Positions 17,884-26,706 of a stretch of 64,000 bases of DNA are shown one piece after another. A model generated the notes under the pieces. It was not told the DNA's origin, did not search any database, and saw only the letters and a program-made list of their open reading frames with translations. Location of the stretch: contig CAZIUE010000012.1 in NCBI GenBank assembly GCA_964542535.1, positions 62,001 to 126,000 of the forward strand, read 5' to 3'. Numbering within the stretch: position 1 is the stretch's first letter; each line of letters starts with the position of its first letter. The translations under genes were made by a program, and so were the position numbers. Source of the DNA: Pseudopelobacter sp964542535 (GTDB lineage: Bacteria; Desulfobacterota; Desulfuromonadia; Geobacterales; Pseudopelobacteraceae).

Positions 17884-18930
17884 ATGCTTAAGAATATACT
17901 GGATTACCTGTTCGGATTTTTCTCCAATGACCTGGCTATCGACCTGGGGACCGCCAATACGCTGGTCTACCTGCGCGGCAAAGGGATCGTCGTGCGGGAA
18001 CCGTCGGTGGTCGCCGTACAGCGCATGCCCAACGGCCGCCAGATGGTGCTCAAGGTGGGGATGGAGGCCAAGCAGATGCTGGGCCGCACCCCCGGCTCCA
18101 TCACCGCCATCCGTCCCATCAAGGATGGGGTTATCGCCGACTTCGACATCACCGAGGAGATGCTGCGCTACTTCATCCAGAAGGTGCATAACCGCAAGAC
18201 CCTGGTCCGTCCCCGGGTGGTGATCTGCGTCCCCTCCGGCATCACCCAGGTGGAGCAGCGCGCGGTCAAGGAGTCGGCCGAGTCGGCCGGGGCCCGGGAG
18301 GTCTACCTGGTGGAAGAACCCATGGCTGCCGCCATCGGCGCCGGGATGCCCATCACCGAGGCTTCGGGCAACATGATCGTGGATATCGGCGGCGGCACCA
18401 CCGAGGTGGCGGTCATCTCCCTGGCCGGCATCGTTTTTGCCCAGTCCACCCGCATGGGGGGGGACAAGATGGACGAGTCCATCGTCCAGTTCATCCGCAA
18501 GAAGTACAACCTGCAGATCGGCGAGCGCATGGCTGAAACGATCAAGATCGAGATCGGCGAGGCCTATCCCGGCCCCGAACTCCTGACCAAACAGGTCAAG
18601 GGGCGCGACCTGGTTTCCGGCATTCCCAAGACCATCGAGGTCAATTCCGACGAGATCCGCGAGGCCCTGAAAGAGGCGGTCAACTCTATCGTGGACACGG
18701 TGCGTATCTGCCTGGAGAAGACTCCGCCGGAACTGGCCGCCGATATCGTGGACAAGGGGATCTTCCTGGCGGGCGGCGGCGCTCAGCTGCGCAACCTGGA
18801 CATGCTGCTGCGGGACGTGACCAAGGTGCCGGTGCTGATCGCCGAGAATCCGCTGGACTGCGTGGCGCTCGGCTCCGGCAAGGTGCTGGACGAACTGGAT
18901 CTCCTGCGCCGCGTCTCCATTTCCTCCTGA
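17884..18930 (+). CDS. mreB: Rod shape-determining protein MreB
   Basis: This 348-residue bacterial actin forms membrane-associated filaments that guide sidewall peptidoglycan synthesis. The actin-fold motifs are visible: phosphate-1 DLGTANT at residues 20-26, phosphate-2 DIGGGTTEVAVI near residue 163, and GIFLAGGGAQL near the adenosine site. The length is typical. AAGGA lies upstream of the ATG at a suitable distance. The usual partners mreC, mreD, mrdA and rodA do not follow; a degenerate glycosyltransferase and heptose genes do. This may be a stand-alone or second mreB copy. Confidence 0.96.
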   Translation: MLKNILDYLFGFFSNDLAIDLGTANTLVYLRGKGIVVREPSVVAVQRMPNGRQMVLKVGMEAKQMLGRTPGSITAIRPIKDGVIADFDITEEMLRYFIQKVHNRKTLVRPRVVICVPSGITQVEQRAVKESAESAGAREVYLVEEPMAAAIGAGMPITEASGNMIVDIGGGTTEVAVISLAGIVFAQSTRMGGDKMDESIVQFIRKKYNLQIGERMAETIKIEIGEAYPGPELLTKQVKGRDLVSGIPKTIEVNSDEIREALKEAVNSIVDTVRICLEKTPPELAADIVDKGIFLAGGGAQLRNLDMLLRDVTKVPVLIAENPLDCVALGSGKVLDELDLLRRVSISS

Positions 18931-18994
18931 CCCGATCCCTGATGCCGGCCCGCCGGAGCGCCCTGACCGCTCCGGCGGTGCCGCCTTCTCTCCT

Positions 18995-20038
18995 ATGCCA
19001 GCTCCCACCGTCGATATCATCGTTCCCGTCTGGAACAACCCGCACCAGGCCCGCACCTGCCTGAGCGCCATCCTGGCCCACTCCCCCGGGGCACGCCTTA
19101 TCATTCTGGACAATGGCTGCGATCGTCGGACCCAGCAGATGCTGGAGGAGTTCTCCGAGCCGCTGGCGGAAAACTGTCTGCTGATCTCCTCCGAACGCAA
19201 CCTGGGGCTGGTGCCGGCGGTCAACCTGTGCCTGAGCCGTTCCGACGGCGACTGCGCCCTGATCGTCCGTCCCCACGTGACCGTGACGCCGGGCTGGCTG
19301 GAGCCGCTGCTTCAGGCCAGCGACGGGGGGATGGCTTCACCGCTCTTCAGCGGGCCGGGTGCCGCCGTTGCCGTCCGGAAGGTACGCGGGTGCAGCCAGA
19401 TGGAGACCTTTGACCTTTCCTTCGATACTTTGGCCCTGAAGACGGAGCTGTTCATACTGCTGGGGGGCTTTAACGAGAAGCTGGACGGCGGACTCTGGTG
19501 TCTGCGCGACTACGTTTGCCGCGCCGTTGCCAGGGGGTACCGCGCCTGCGTTACCTTTGACTCCACGGTGGAGTGCGCCGCCGCTCCGCTGCTTGGATCG
19601 GAGGCGCGGCGCCGCGAGCAAGTCCAGGCCAGCAGGGACAGCTGCGTCTCCCGTTGGGGCGAGGGGCGGCACTTTGGCGTCTATTTCGGCCGCGACCGGG
19701 GGGCGGAAAGCCTGGCTGAGGCGGTTGAAACCATTCTGGCCGGAGCCCGCCGCGGGCATCGCTTCACCATCCTGCTGCACCCATCCCAGGCGGTCCAGTT
19801 TCGCCGCCTGGGATGGGACGCCCTGCACACGTCCATCTGCCTGTGTACCCTGCCACGCCTGATGCCGGGACGTGCCCTGCGGGCCTTCTCTGCCGAACAG
19901 CCGGAAATGGTCCTGGTGTCGGATGCACCCGGTTCACCCTTCGGCCAGGGAGCGGCGATGCTCCCCTTTGACGGGATGGCCCGCGATCTGGGCTTCCCGG
20001 GCAGCGCCCACCCTGAGAGGTGTCCCCATGATCGCTGA
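18995..20038 (+). CDS. Glycosyltransferase family 2-like protein lacking a clear DXD
   Basis: The N-terminal 170 residues have a GT-A layout: VDIIVPVWNN at residues 6-15, LIILDNGCD, and RNLGLVPAVN where family members hold the sugar nucleotide. At the expected DXD position the sequence reads IVRPHVTVTPGWL, with histidine in place of the acidic residue, so metal-dependent transfer is doubtful. The C-terminal 150 residues, starting near SRWGEGRHFGVYFGRD, resemble no domain I know. The stop overlaps the gmhA start by 11 bases, tying it to heptose synthesis; an LPS-related role is inference. Confidence 0.65.
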   Translation: MPAPTVDIIVPVWNNPHQARTCLSAILAHSPGARLIILDNGCDRRTQQMLEEFSEPLAENCLLISSERNLGLVPAVNLCLSRSDGDCALIVRPHVTVTPGWLEPLLQASDGGMASPLFSGPGAAVAVRKVRGCSQMETFDLSFDTLALKTELFILLGGFNEKLDGGLWCLRDYVCRAVARGYRACVTFDSTVECAAAPLLGSEARRREQVQASRDSCVSRWGEGRHFGVYFGRDRGAESLAEAVETILAGARRGHRFTILLHPSQAVQFRRLGWDALHTSICLCTLPRLMPGRALRAFSAEQPEMVLVSDAPGSPFGQGAAMLPFDGMARDLGFPGSAHPERCPHDR

Positions 20039-20597
20039 TATCGCGACCAGGCTTCAGGCCCGCCGTACCCTGTTCGACCGGATCTCCCGTGACATGCCGC
20101 CTCTTATTGCCGCCATGGCTGAGCTGCTGGCGGAGGCGTTCAGAAACGGCAACAAGCTCCTGGTGATGGGTAACGGCGGTTCCGCCGCTGACGCCCAGCA
20201 CCTGGCAGCCGAGATCGTGGGGCGCTTCAAGCTGGAGCGCCCTGCCCTGCCGGCCATCTCCCTTGCCACCGACACCTCCATCCTCACCGCTCTGGGGAAC
20301 GACTACGGCTTCGAGGCGGTATTCCGCCGTCAGGTGGAGGCCCTGGCTTTGCCAGGCGACCCGGTGCTGGGCATCTCCACCAGCGGCAACTCCCCCAACG
20401 TGCGGAGTGCCCTGGAGCTGGCCCGGGAGCGGGGATGCCCGACCATGGGACTCCTGGGGGGGGACGGCGGCAGTATCCGGGAACTGTGCGACCTGGCCCT
20501 GGTGATTCCGTCGTCGGATACCCCGGCTATCCAGGAGGGGCACATCACCGTCATCCACATCGTCTGCGACTTGGTGGAGCGGGAGCTGTTCGGCTGA
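20028..20597 (+). CDS. gmhA: Sedoheptulose 7-phosphate isomerase
   Basis: This 189-residue SIS-domain enzyme converts sedoheptulose 7-phosphate to D-glycero-D-manno-heptose 7-phosphate, the first step of LPS core heptose synthesis. Substrate-binding motifs are GNGGSAAD at residues 48-55 and STSGNS at 117-122, and the catalytic-type C-terminal segment is EGHITVIHIVCDLVE. The ATG at 20028 has GAGAGG upstream and overlaps the previous stop by 11 bases, indicating translational coupling. hldE follows after 68 bases, and hldD lies elsewhere in this window (35.6 kb), so most of the ADP-heptose pathway is encoded here. Confidence 0.95.
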   Translation: MIADIATRLQARRTLFDRISRDMPPLIAAMAELLAEAFRNGNKLLVMGNGGSAADAQHLAAEIVGRFKLERPALPAISLATDTSILTALGNDYGFEAVFRRQVEALALPGDPVLGISTSGNSPNVRSALELARERGCPTMGLLGGDGGSIRELCDLALVIPSSDTPAIQEGHITVIHIVCDLVERELFG

Positions 20598-20665
20598 ACC
20601 ATCGGTTCGGGGGGCGCGGAAGGGCATCGTGAACGGCTGATCCCCCTGTGCAACGGAGCGTGACA

Positions 20666-22132
20666 ATGGATCGCAAATCGATCGAGTCGGTCTTCACCAG
20701 GATACGGAGTGTCCGCTGCCTGGTGATCGGCGACCTGATGCTGGACGAATACCTGTGGGGAAAAGCCGAGCGTATCTCTCCCGAAGCGCCGGTGCAGATC
20801 GTGGACGTGCTGCGCGAGGAGATGCGCCTGGGCGGGGCCGGTAATGTGGTCAACAACCTGGTGGAACTGGGGGCCCGGGTAACGGTCTGTTCGGTGGTGG
20901 GCGACGACGACAACGGCCGGGTCCTGCTGGAAGCCTTCGGCCGCAGGGGAGTTGACGGCGAGGCCGTCTTTCGCGACCCGTCCCGCCGCACCAGCCGTAA
21001 GACCCGCGTGGTGGCGGCTCACCAGCAGATCGTCAGGATCGACCGGGAGTCCCGGACCCCCCTCGCTCCCGAAGTCGAGCAAACGGTCTGCGCCTGGATC
21101 GCCGCCAACGGTGGGACGTTCGACGTGATCCTGCTCTCCGATTACCTCAAGGGGGTGCTGACCCCGGGGGTGATCGCCGCCGCGCTGGAGGCCGCGGCGC
21201 CCCGGGCCATCCCGGTTCTGGTGGACCCCAAGGGTACCGACTTTTCCCGCTATTGCGGCGCCACGCTGCTGACCCCCAACCGCAGGGAGGCCGAGGCCGC
21301 CGCCGGGGTGAGCATCCGCGACACTGCGTCACTGGTTGACGCGGCTGCATTGATCATGGAGCGGACCGGAGTGGAGCATCTGCTGGTCACCCGCAGCGAG
21401 GAGGGGATGTCGCTCTTCTCCCGCGCAGCCGAACCGGTGCATATCCCCACCGTGGCCCGGGAGGTCTTTGACGTTTCCGGCGCCGGGGATACGGTGCTGG
21501 CCTCCATGGCTGTGGGCATGGCCGCCGGTCTGGAGATGGTGGATGCGGCCCGGCTGGCCAATATCACCGCCGGCATCGCCGTTGCCAAACTGGGCACCTC
21601 CACCGTGACCCCTGAAGAGGTCATCGATGCCGTGGCCACGGCTCACCGGGACAGCGATTCCAAGATCAAGAACCGCGACGTGCTGGCGCTGCTGATGGAG
21701 GGTGAGCGGTCCCGGGGAAAACGGGTCGTCTTCACCAACGGCTGCTTCGACCTGTTGCACGCCGGACATGTCAAGTACCTGCAGAAAGCCCGCACCCTGG
21801 GGGATCTGCTGGTGCTGGGGCTGAACAGCGACGCTTCGGTGCGGCGGCTCAAGGGGGAGAAACGGCCTCTGATCGGCGAGCAGGAACGGGCACACATTCT
21901 GGCAGCGCTGGATTGCGTCGATTACGTGGTGATCTTCGACGAGGACACTCCGCTGGAGCTGATTGCTGCCCTGAAACCGCACATCCTGGTCAAGGGGGGG
22001 GACTACACCCCCGAAGGGGTGGTGGGGAGGGAACTGGTGGAGAGCTACGGCGGCCGGGTGGAGCTGGTCTCCTTCGTGGACGGCAAATCCACCACCACCA
22101 TCATCGAACGGGTCCTGGAACGCTATTCCTGA
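20666..22132 (+). CDS. hldE: Bifunctional heptose 7-phosphate kinase / heptose 1-phosphate adenylyltransferase
   Basis: The 488-residue protein fuses two enzymes of ADP-heptose synthesis. The N-terminal PfkB/ribokinase-fold kinase has GGAGNVVNN near residues 56-64 and the DVSGAGDT catalytic motif near 268-275. The C-terminal cytidylyltransferase-fold domain has TNGCFDLLHAGH near 357-368 and ends with the GKSTTTIIERV signature. Order and length match E. coli HldE (RfaE). The ATG at 20666 was preferred over an upstream GTG because GGAG lies 7 bases before it. It is co-oriented with gmhA. Confidence 0.96.
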   Translation: MDRKSIESVFTRIRSVRCLVIGDLMLDEYLWGKAERISPEAPVQIVDVLREEMRLGGAGNVVNNLVELGARVTVCSVVGDDDNGRVLLEAFGRRGVDGEAVFRDPSRRTSRKTRVVAAHQQIVRIDRESRTPLAPEVEQTVCAWIAANGGTFDVILLSDYLKGVLTPGVIAAALEAAAPRAIPVLVDPKGTDFSRYCGATLLTPNRREAEAAAGVSIRDTASLVDAAALIMERTGVEHLLVTRSEEGMSLFSRAAEPVHIPTVAREVFDVSGAGDTVLASMAVGMAAGLEMVDAARLANITAGIAVAKLGTSTVTPEEVIDAVATAHRDSDSKIKNRDVLALLMEGERSRGKRVVFTNGCFDLLHAGHVKYLQKARTLGDLLVLGLNSDASVRRLKGEKRPLIGEQERAHILAALDCVDYVVIFDEDTPLELIAALKPHILVKGGDYTPEGVVGRELVESYGGRVELVSFVDGKSTTTIIERVLERYS

Positions 22133-22217
22133 GGGAACCGTCCTTGTCTTGCCCGTTTTTTGTGGGATAAAACAGTGAGCAGGTTATTAACGTGCTATTT
22201 CATGAACAGGAGATGCC

Positions 22218-22955
22218 ATGGATCCGGAAACCGCCACCAGGGAATTATGGATAATGGGCGTCGTGCCGGGAACGGGACGGGAGGAACTGCTCAGCTCCTA
22301 CCTGTCCGCGGGTGGATACCGAAACCGCCCCGCCCAGGTCGAGGATCTGGCCGATGAACGGCCGTTGGGTATCGTGCTGGACGTCTCTCCCTTCTCCGAT
22401 GACGGATGGGGTTTGCTGCTGAGGATCAAGAAGGAACCCCTCACCCGCAACATACCGGTTCTGCCGGTGTTTCTCAGTGAAACCGGAAAAGTGGGGGGAG
22501 TGTTTCCCATTGCCGGCTTCTTCACCCTGCCGGTGGACGAGGAGTACCTCCTGGAGCGCTTGGCGGTCTACGGTCTGACCGAGGATGCCGAGACCTGGGA
22601 CTTGCAGGTGCTGGTGGTCTCCCGCACCGGCGAGGAGAAACTCTCCAAGGCGGTCGAGTCAGTCGGCTTCGAAGTCGTCAAGGCCTACACCGGCAAGGAG
22701 ACGCTGGCCCTGACCTCCATCCACCCCCGTTACATGGCGTTTGCTTCCCTGATGCTGCCGGATATGACTGTGTTCGAACTGCTGGAGAAATTCCGCCACT
22801 ATCCCTACAGCAGCAACACCCCCATCTTCGCCCTGCTCAAGGATGACATGAAGCCGGGGGAGAAAAGCGCCATGAGCCGTGAGGTGGCCAATCTGGTCAG
22901 CAAGAAGGAGCTCAGTCGCGAGAAGTTCCTCTCTTACCTGCGGCGCCGGGAGTAG
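22218..22955 (+). CDS. Degenerate tandem receiver-domain protein
   Basis: I do not recognise a named family, but the 245 residues divide into two CheY-like halves. In the first (about 10-120), GIVLDVSPFSDDGWGLLLRIK matches a receiver beta-3 strand with D55 at the acceptor position, yet the acidic pair expected near the N-terminus is missing. In the second (about 128-242), the acceptor position reads FASLMLPDM, with serine 177 replacing aspartate. It is thus likely a pseudo-receiver or scaffold. It follows hldE by 85 bases on the same strand; no output domain is present. Confidence 0.6.
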   Translation: MDPETATRELWIMGVVPGTGREELLSSYLSAGGYRNRPAQVEDLADERPLGIVLDVSPFSDDGWGLLLRIKKEPLTRNIPVLPVFLSETGKVGGVFPIAGFFTLPVDEEYLLERLAVYGLTEDAETWDLQVLVVSRTGEEKLSKAVESVGFEVVKAYTGKETLALTSIHPRYMAFASLMLPDMTVFELLEKFRHYPYSSNTPIFALLKDDMKPGEKSAMSREVANLVSKKELSREKFLSYLRRRE

Positions 22956-22977
22956 CAACTCTCCTTCACCACAATGA

Positions 22978-23015
22978 ATAACAGCCGCTTCATCCCGGGA
23001 TGAAGCGGCTGTTAT
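22978..23015. terminator. Bidirectional hairpin between convergent genes
   Basis: ATAACAGCCGCTTCATCCC is followed immediately by its exact reverse complement, a perfect 38-base palindrome sited between two converging genes. There is no clear U-run on either strand, so termination efficiency is uncertain. Confidence 0.7.
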
Positions 23016-23041
23016 CGTACCGGCACTTTGCCGACCGTGCC

Positions 23042-24112
23042 CTACAGGTAGCCCGGCAGCTCCTTGATCTCGATACTCGCCTTGGAGCGCAGTTCGTCGG
23101 CCCACTTCTTGAAACGCTCTTCGGATTTCTTGCGGTAAAGCGTCTCCTCGATCTCTGACTTGATGCCCTCGAACGGCTTGGGAGCGCCGGGAATGCGCGC
23201 CTCCAGCTTGATCAGGTGGAACCCCAGGGGGGTATAGACCAGCTCGCTCACCTCTCCCACCTTCATGCCCAGAATGGCCTGCTCCAGCTCCGGCTGCATC
23301 TCTCCCTTTTTGAAGCTGCCCAGGTCGCCGCCATCCTTCTTGGCTGCCGGGTCCTCGGAATAGGTTCGGGCCAGTTCAGCGAAGTCCTTGCCGCTCCTGG
23401 CTTCGGCCAGCACCATCAGGGCTGTGCTCATGATACGTTTGGACTCCTCGGGAGGGGTCTTTTCGCTGATCTTGAAGAAGATATGCCGGGCGCGGAAGGT
23501 CTCCTCCTCGCTGTAGGTGGGGAGGTTGTCGGTGTAATAGGCCCTGACCTCGCTCTCGCCCACCTGAATCCGCGAGCGCACCTCCATGCTGACCAGCCTG
23601 AGCCGCTCCAGCTGCTCCTTGAGCTGGGCGCGATACTGGTCATAGGAGAGTCCCTGGCCGGCAAGGGCTTTCACCAGCCCCTCCTGGTCGAGGTTGTTCT
23701 GGCGCCTGACATCGTCGATGGCCTGTTCGATCTCGTCGTCGTCCACCTTGATGTTCAGTTCCCTGATCTTCTGCGCCACCAGCTTTTTTTCCACCAGGCT
23801 GTCCAGGGCGGCGCGGCGGATGCGGGTGCGCTCCTCGGCGTTCAGAGCTCCCTTGCGCTCGGCCTCGCGGATCTGCGACTGGGCCTCGTGGTTGACCTCG
23901 AAGAGGGTGATGATCTCGTCATTGACGGTGGCGGCTACGGCATTGAGCAGTTTTCCGGGAACGCTGACCAGCTGGGAAGCGATGACGGGCTGCTCCACCT
24001 TGACCGCGGCGGGGAGCGGCTTTTCCTTCACGAGGGCCTGCTTTTTCGCGCACCCTGCCAGGGGGACCAGGCAGAGGCAGACGGGGAGCAGGGCGAAAAC
24101 GGATCGTTTCAT
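23042..24112 (-). CDS. SurA-like peptidyl-prolyl isomerase lipoprotein
   Basis: The 356-residue protein has a lipoprotein signal (MKRSVFALL...LAGC, Cys 21), a SurA-type N-terminal helical chaperone region beginning LLNAVAATVNDEIITLFEV, and a parvulin domain (RARHIFFKI ... DGGDLGSFKKGEMQPELEQAI ... TPLGFHLIKLE). It should assist folding of outer-membrane or exported proteins in the periplasm. The ATG at 24112 was chosen to start the signal peptide; an in-frame start 60 bases upstream would precede it with charged residues. It follows a second parvulin lipoprotein gene, likely in one operon. Confidence 0.88.
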   Translation of the reverse strand: MKRSVFALLPVCLCLVPLAGCAKKQALVKEKPLPAAVKVEQPVIASQLVSVPGKLLNAVAATVNDEIITLFEVNHEAQSQIREAERKGALNAEERTRIRRAALDSLVEKKLVAQKIRELNIKVDDDEIEQAIDDVRRQNNLDQEGLVKALAGQGLSYDQYRAQLKEQLERLRLVSMEVRSRIQVGESEVRAYYTDNLPTYSEEETFRARHIFFKISEKTPPEESKRIMSTALMVLAEARSGKDFAELARTYSEDPAAKKDGGDLGSFKKGEMQPELEQAILGMKVGEVSELVYTPLGFHLIKLEARIPGAPKPFEGIKSEIEETLYRKKSEERFKKWADELRSKASIEIKELPGYL

Positions 24113-24231
24113 AGGGGGGTTCGTTCTCCAGTGGGTAGCATGTGGCAAAGGGGTGGGCAAGCGCAGCCCCACCCCTTTGCCGTTACGTCACGTCAGAGTG
24201 ATTGTGCCGTGAAACCCGAAGCGGGCATCAC

Positions 24232-25146
24232 CTACTTCGTTCCCTGGCCGGCCGGTTGCGCCGTATCGTTCTTCTGGGTATCCAGGGCGTTCAGCGCATC
24301 GTCCTTGACCGTGATCTTGGCGTTCTTCTTGAGCTCTTCCTTGATTTTCATGAAAATTTCCTGCTGCTTGGAGGGGAGCAGGGCCGCCTTGATCTGGTCC
24401 TTGACCTCGTCAAAGGGGCGCGTGCCCGCGGGACGTTTGCCGGTCAGCTTGATGATGTGGAAGCCGAAGTCGGACTTAACCACATCCGATACCTGCCCCT
24501 CCTTGAGGGCCATGGCAGCCTGTTCGAAGACCGGCACCATGGCTCGCTTGCCGAACCAGCCCAGGTCGCCCCCTTTGGTCGAGGAGGAGTCCACCGAATA
24601 CTTCTTGGCCAGTGCCTCGAAGGAGGCACCCCCCTTGAGCTGGGTCAGGATGTCCCTGGCCTCCTTCTCGTTCTTGACCAGGATATGGCTGGCCCTGATC
24701 TGGGCATCCGCCTTGAATTTGTCCAGGTTCTGGTCGTAGAACTTCTTCAGGTCGGCGTCGGAGATCTGGGCGTCACTCTCGACTTTCTTCTTCAGGAAGG
24801 TGTCCACGATCAGGCGCTTCTTCAGCTCCCGCAGTTTCTCCTCGATCTCGGGCCCCTTGTCCAGGCCGCTCTTGGTGGCCTCCTGCAGGGCCAGCTCGCG
24901 GACCACCAAGGAATCTAACATTTCCTTGCGCCCCTGGGGAGTGCTGGCCAAGGCCCGCAGGTATTCAGGGAGATTTTTGACTTCGCGGTTGAAATCAGCG
25001 CTGGTGATTTTCTTGCCGTTAACCTCGGCCAGCACCTGTCCCTCCTGCTTACCCGCCGTGGTGGACCCGGGGGTTCCCTGGCAGGCGAAGAGGGCGACGG
25101 ACAAGAGCGCAACGGCCATACATTTTGTTCTCGTGATGCTGTTCAC
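24232..25146 (-). CDS. PpiC-type parvulin isomerase lipoprotein
   Basis: The 304-residue product begins with a lipoprotein signal ending in LFAC (Cys 22). An N-terminal helical region (VNGKKITSADFNREV) is followed by a parvulin domain: IRASHILVKNEKEA, GGDLGWFGKRAMVPVFEQAA and KSDFGFHIIKL. This layout matches PpiC/PrsA-like foldases of Geobacter-type bacteria, which may help mature exported proteins such as multiheme cytochromes (inference). The start is a GTG at 25146 with GGAG 8 bases upstream. The related SurA-like gene follows 119 bases downstream. Confidence 0.88.
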   Translation of the reverse strand: MNSITRTKCMAVALLSVALFACQGTPGSTTAGKQEGQVLAEVNGKKITSADFNREVKNLPEYLRALASTPQGRKEMLDSLVVRELALQEATKSGLDKGPEIEEKLRELKKRLIVDTFLKKKVESDAQISDADLKKFYDQNLDKFKADAQIRASHILVKNEKEARDILTQLKGGASFEALAKKYSVDSSSTKGGDLGWFGKRAMVPVFEQAAMALKEGQVSDVVKSDFGFHIIKLTGKRPAGTRPFDEVKDQIKAALLPSKQQEIFMKIKEELKKNAKITVKDDALNALDTQKNDTAQPAGQGTK

Positions 25147-25190
25147 GGAAGACTCCTTTTCCAGTCTGTGAGTTTATGAAAATTTTTCAA

Positions 25191-25219
25191 AAATTATCAT
25201 ACCGTACCTGCCATTTCAA
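25191..25219 (-). promoter_or_regulatory. Promoter of the two-gene parvulin operon
   Basis: On the minus strand TTGAAA (25219-25214) and TAATTT (25196-25191) are 17 bases apart, about 45 bases before the GTG start. The surrounding bases are AT-rich in contrast to the flanks. Confidence 0.55.
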
Positions 25220-25281
25220 GCGCTTTCTGGCCGGCCCGCCCGCCCCGTACCCGGCTGAGAAACCGGGACCGTCGAATCGGG

Positions 25282-26592
25282 TCAGCGGTCGCCGAAAATC
25301 GATGACCGGCGGCCCGGTTTCAGTCCCGAGGGGCTGGCCAGCTCGTGGGGCTGGAAGAGGCGTATCAGCCCGAACTGGCCGTCGAAACCGGGGGTGCGCA
25401 TGACTTCTCCCCGGCGCATGCGCCCGATCGCCTCGGCCAGCAGCGGCGCGCTCGCCTCGATTTCCTCCAGGGGGGTGAAGAGCAGGAGAGAGAACTCGGA
25501 GCCGAACAGTTCAATGGCACGACAGTACTGCTCCATGACCCGTTTCGACGCGGGACCCACGCCGAGGAGTTCGGACAGCAGTTCCACCAGGGGGATCAGG
25601 CTGAAGGGCCGGGGCGCGTCGGAAGGATAGAGCGGCCCTTTGCGGTCGGCCAGCTCCTCCACCCGGTGCTGTACCCCCACGGTGAGCGGCCGGGCGCATA
25701 CCGGGCAGCGCATACCTGGCAGCGCACGGGTTTCGGCGGGCGAGAGCCGGACGGCGCAGGAGCGATGCCCATCCAGGTGGTACTTCCCTTCTTCGGGGAA
25801 AAACTCCACCGTGCCGGGGAAGGTCTCCCGGTGGTTGCCCCTGATGGCGTCGCGCAGGGAGAAGAAGTCCAGGCCGGTGGAGAAGAGGTTGGCTTCGCGG
25901 CCCAGCTTGGAGGGAGAGTGGCAGTCGGAGTTGGAGATCAGGGCCAGGCGGTCCAGGGCCGAGATGGTGCGGTTCATGTCCGGGTCCGAGGAGAGGCCGG
26001 TCTCCAGGGCGAAGACGTGTCCGCTCAGGTCGCCGAAGCACTCTTCGAGGCTGTCGAAGCCGGAACGGGAGCCGAACAGGGAGAACCAGGGGGTCCAGAT
26101 GTGGGCCGGAACCAGGAACCCCCCGGGAGCCAGTTCCAGCATGATCTCCAGCAGGTCGCGGCTGTCCAGCCCCAGGATCGGACGGCCGTCGGAGACGATG
26201 TTGCCGATGCCTGCCAGGCGGTTATTGATTCGTTCCGCCGCGTCGAAGTCGGGGACGTAGAGCAGGTTGTGCACTTTTCTGACCCTGCCGTGGCGTTTGT
26301 AGATGCTGCTGATTTCGGCGGAGAGCAGAAAGCGCGTCGCAGCGGTACGGGGAGGAACTCCGGGAAGGGGCGAAGGGAGCGCGCGCCTTTCCTTGAGGCG
26401 GAAGAGACCCGGCTCAGCCGGTTCCAGCTCCTCCTTGAGGCGCGCGAACCAGGCAGGGTGGGTGAAATCGCCGGTTGCGATCACCCGGATGCCCTTGACT
26501 TCCGCCCAGGCGGCAAGCCCGGCCGGACTGCACTCCGGGCTGGTGGCGCGGGAATGGGGAGAGTGGACATGCAGGTCGGCGGCATAGTTCAT
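25282..26592 (-). CDS. PHP-domain protein, endonuclease Q family-like
   Basis: The 436-residue protein opens with a PHP metal site (DLHVHSPHS, H8 and H10), followed by ATGDFTHP, FLLSAEISSIYK, GLDSRDLLEIM, VPAHIWTPWFSLFGSRSGFDSLEE and ISNSDCHSPSKLGREAN. These are hallmarks of the EndoQ group, which cut 5' to deaminated bases (uracil, hypoxanthine) and abasic sites. A Cys-rich segment (RCPVCARPLTVGVQHR) fits the family's zinc element. The C-terminal region carries a helix-hairpin-like segment (ELLGVGPASKRVMEQYC). It was formerly a conserved hypothetical or helicase-like family; activity in this lineage is inferred. Confidence 0.8.
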   Translation of the reverse strand: MNYAADLHVHSPHSRATSPECSPAGLAAWAEVKGIRVIATGDFTHPAWFARLKEELEPAEPGLFRLKERRALPSPLPGVPPRTAATRFLLSAEISSIYKRHGRVRKVHNLLYVPDFDAAERINNRLAGIGNIVSDGRPILGLDSRDLLEIMLELAPGGFLVPAHIWTPWFSLFGSRSGFDSLEECFGDLSGHVFALETGLSSDPDMNRTISALDRLALISNSDCHSPSKLGREANLFSTGLDFFSLRDAIRGNHRETFPGTVEFFPEEGKYHLDGHRSCAVRLSPAETRALPGMRCPVCARPLTVGVQHRVEELADRKGPLYPSDAPRPFSLIPLVELLSELLGVGPASKRVMEQYCRAIELFGSEFSLLLFTPLEEIEASAPLLAEAIGRMRRGEVMRTPGFDGQFGLIRLFQPHELASPSGLKPGRRSSIFGDR

Positions 26593-26706
26593 GGTCCGGC
26601 ATCTTAGCAGAAGATGTTCCCATGGAGAAGAGCCAAACGTCCAGTGCCGGGGGAGTGCGTTTTAGATTGCATGTGGTCCGAAGAATCCGTAGACTTTGGC
26701 CTTCCC

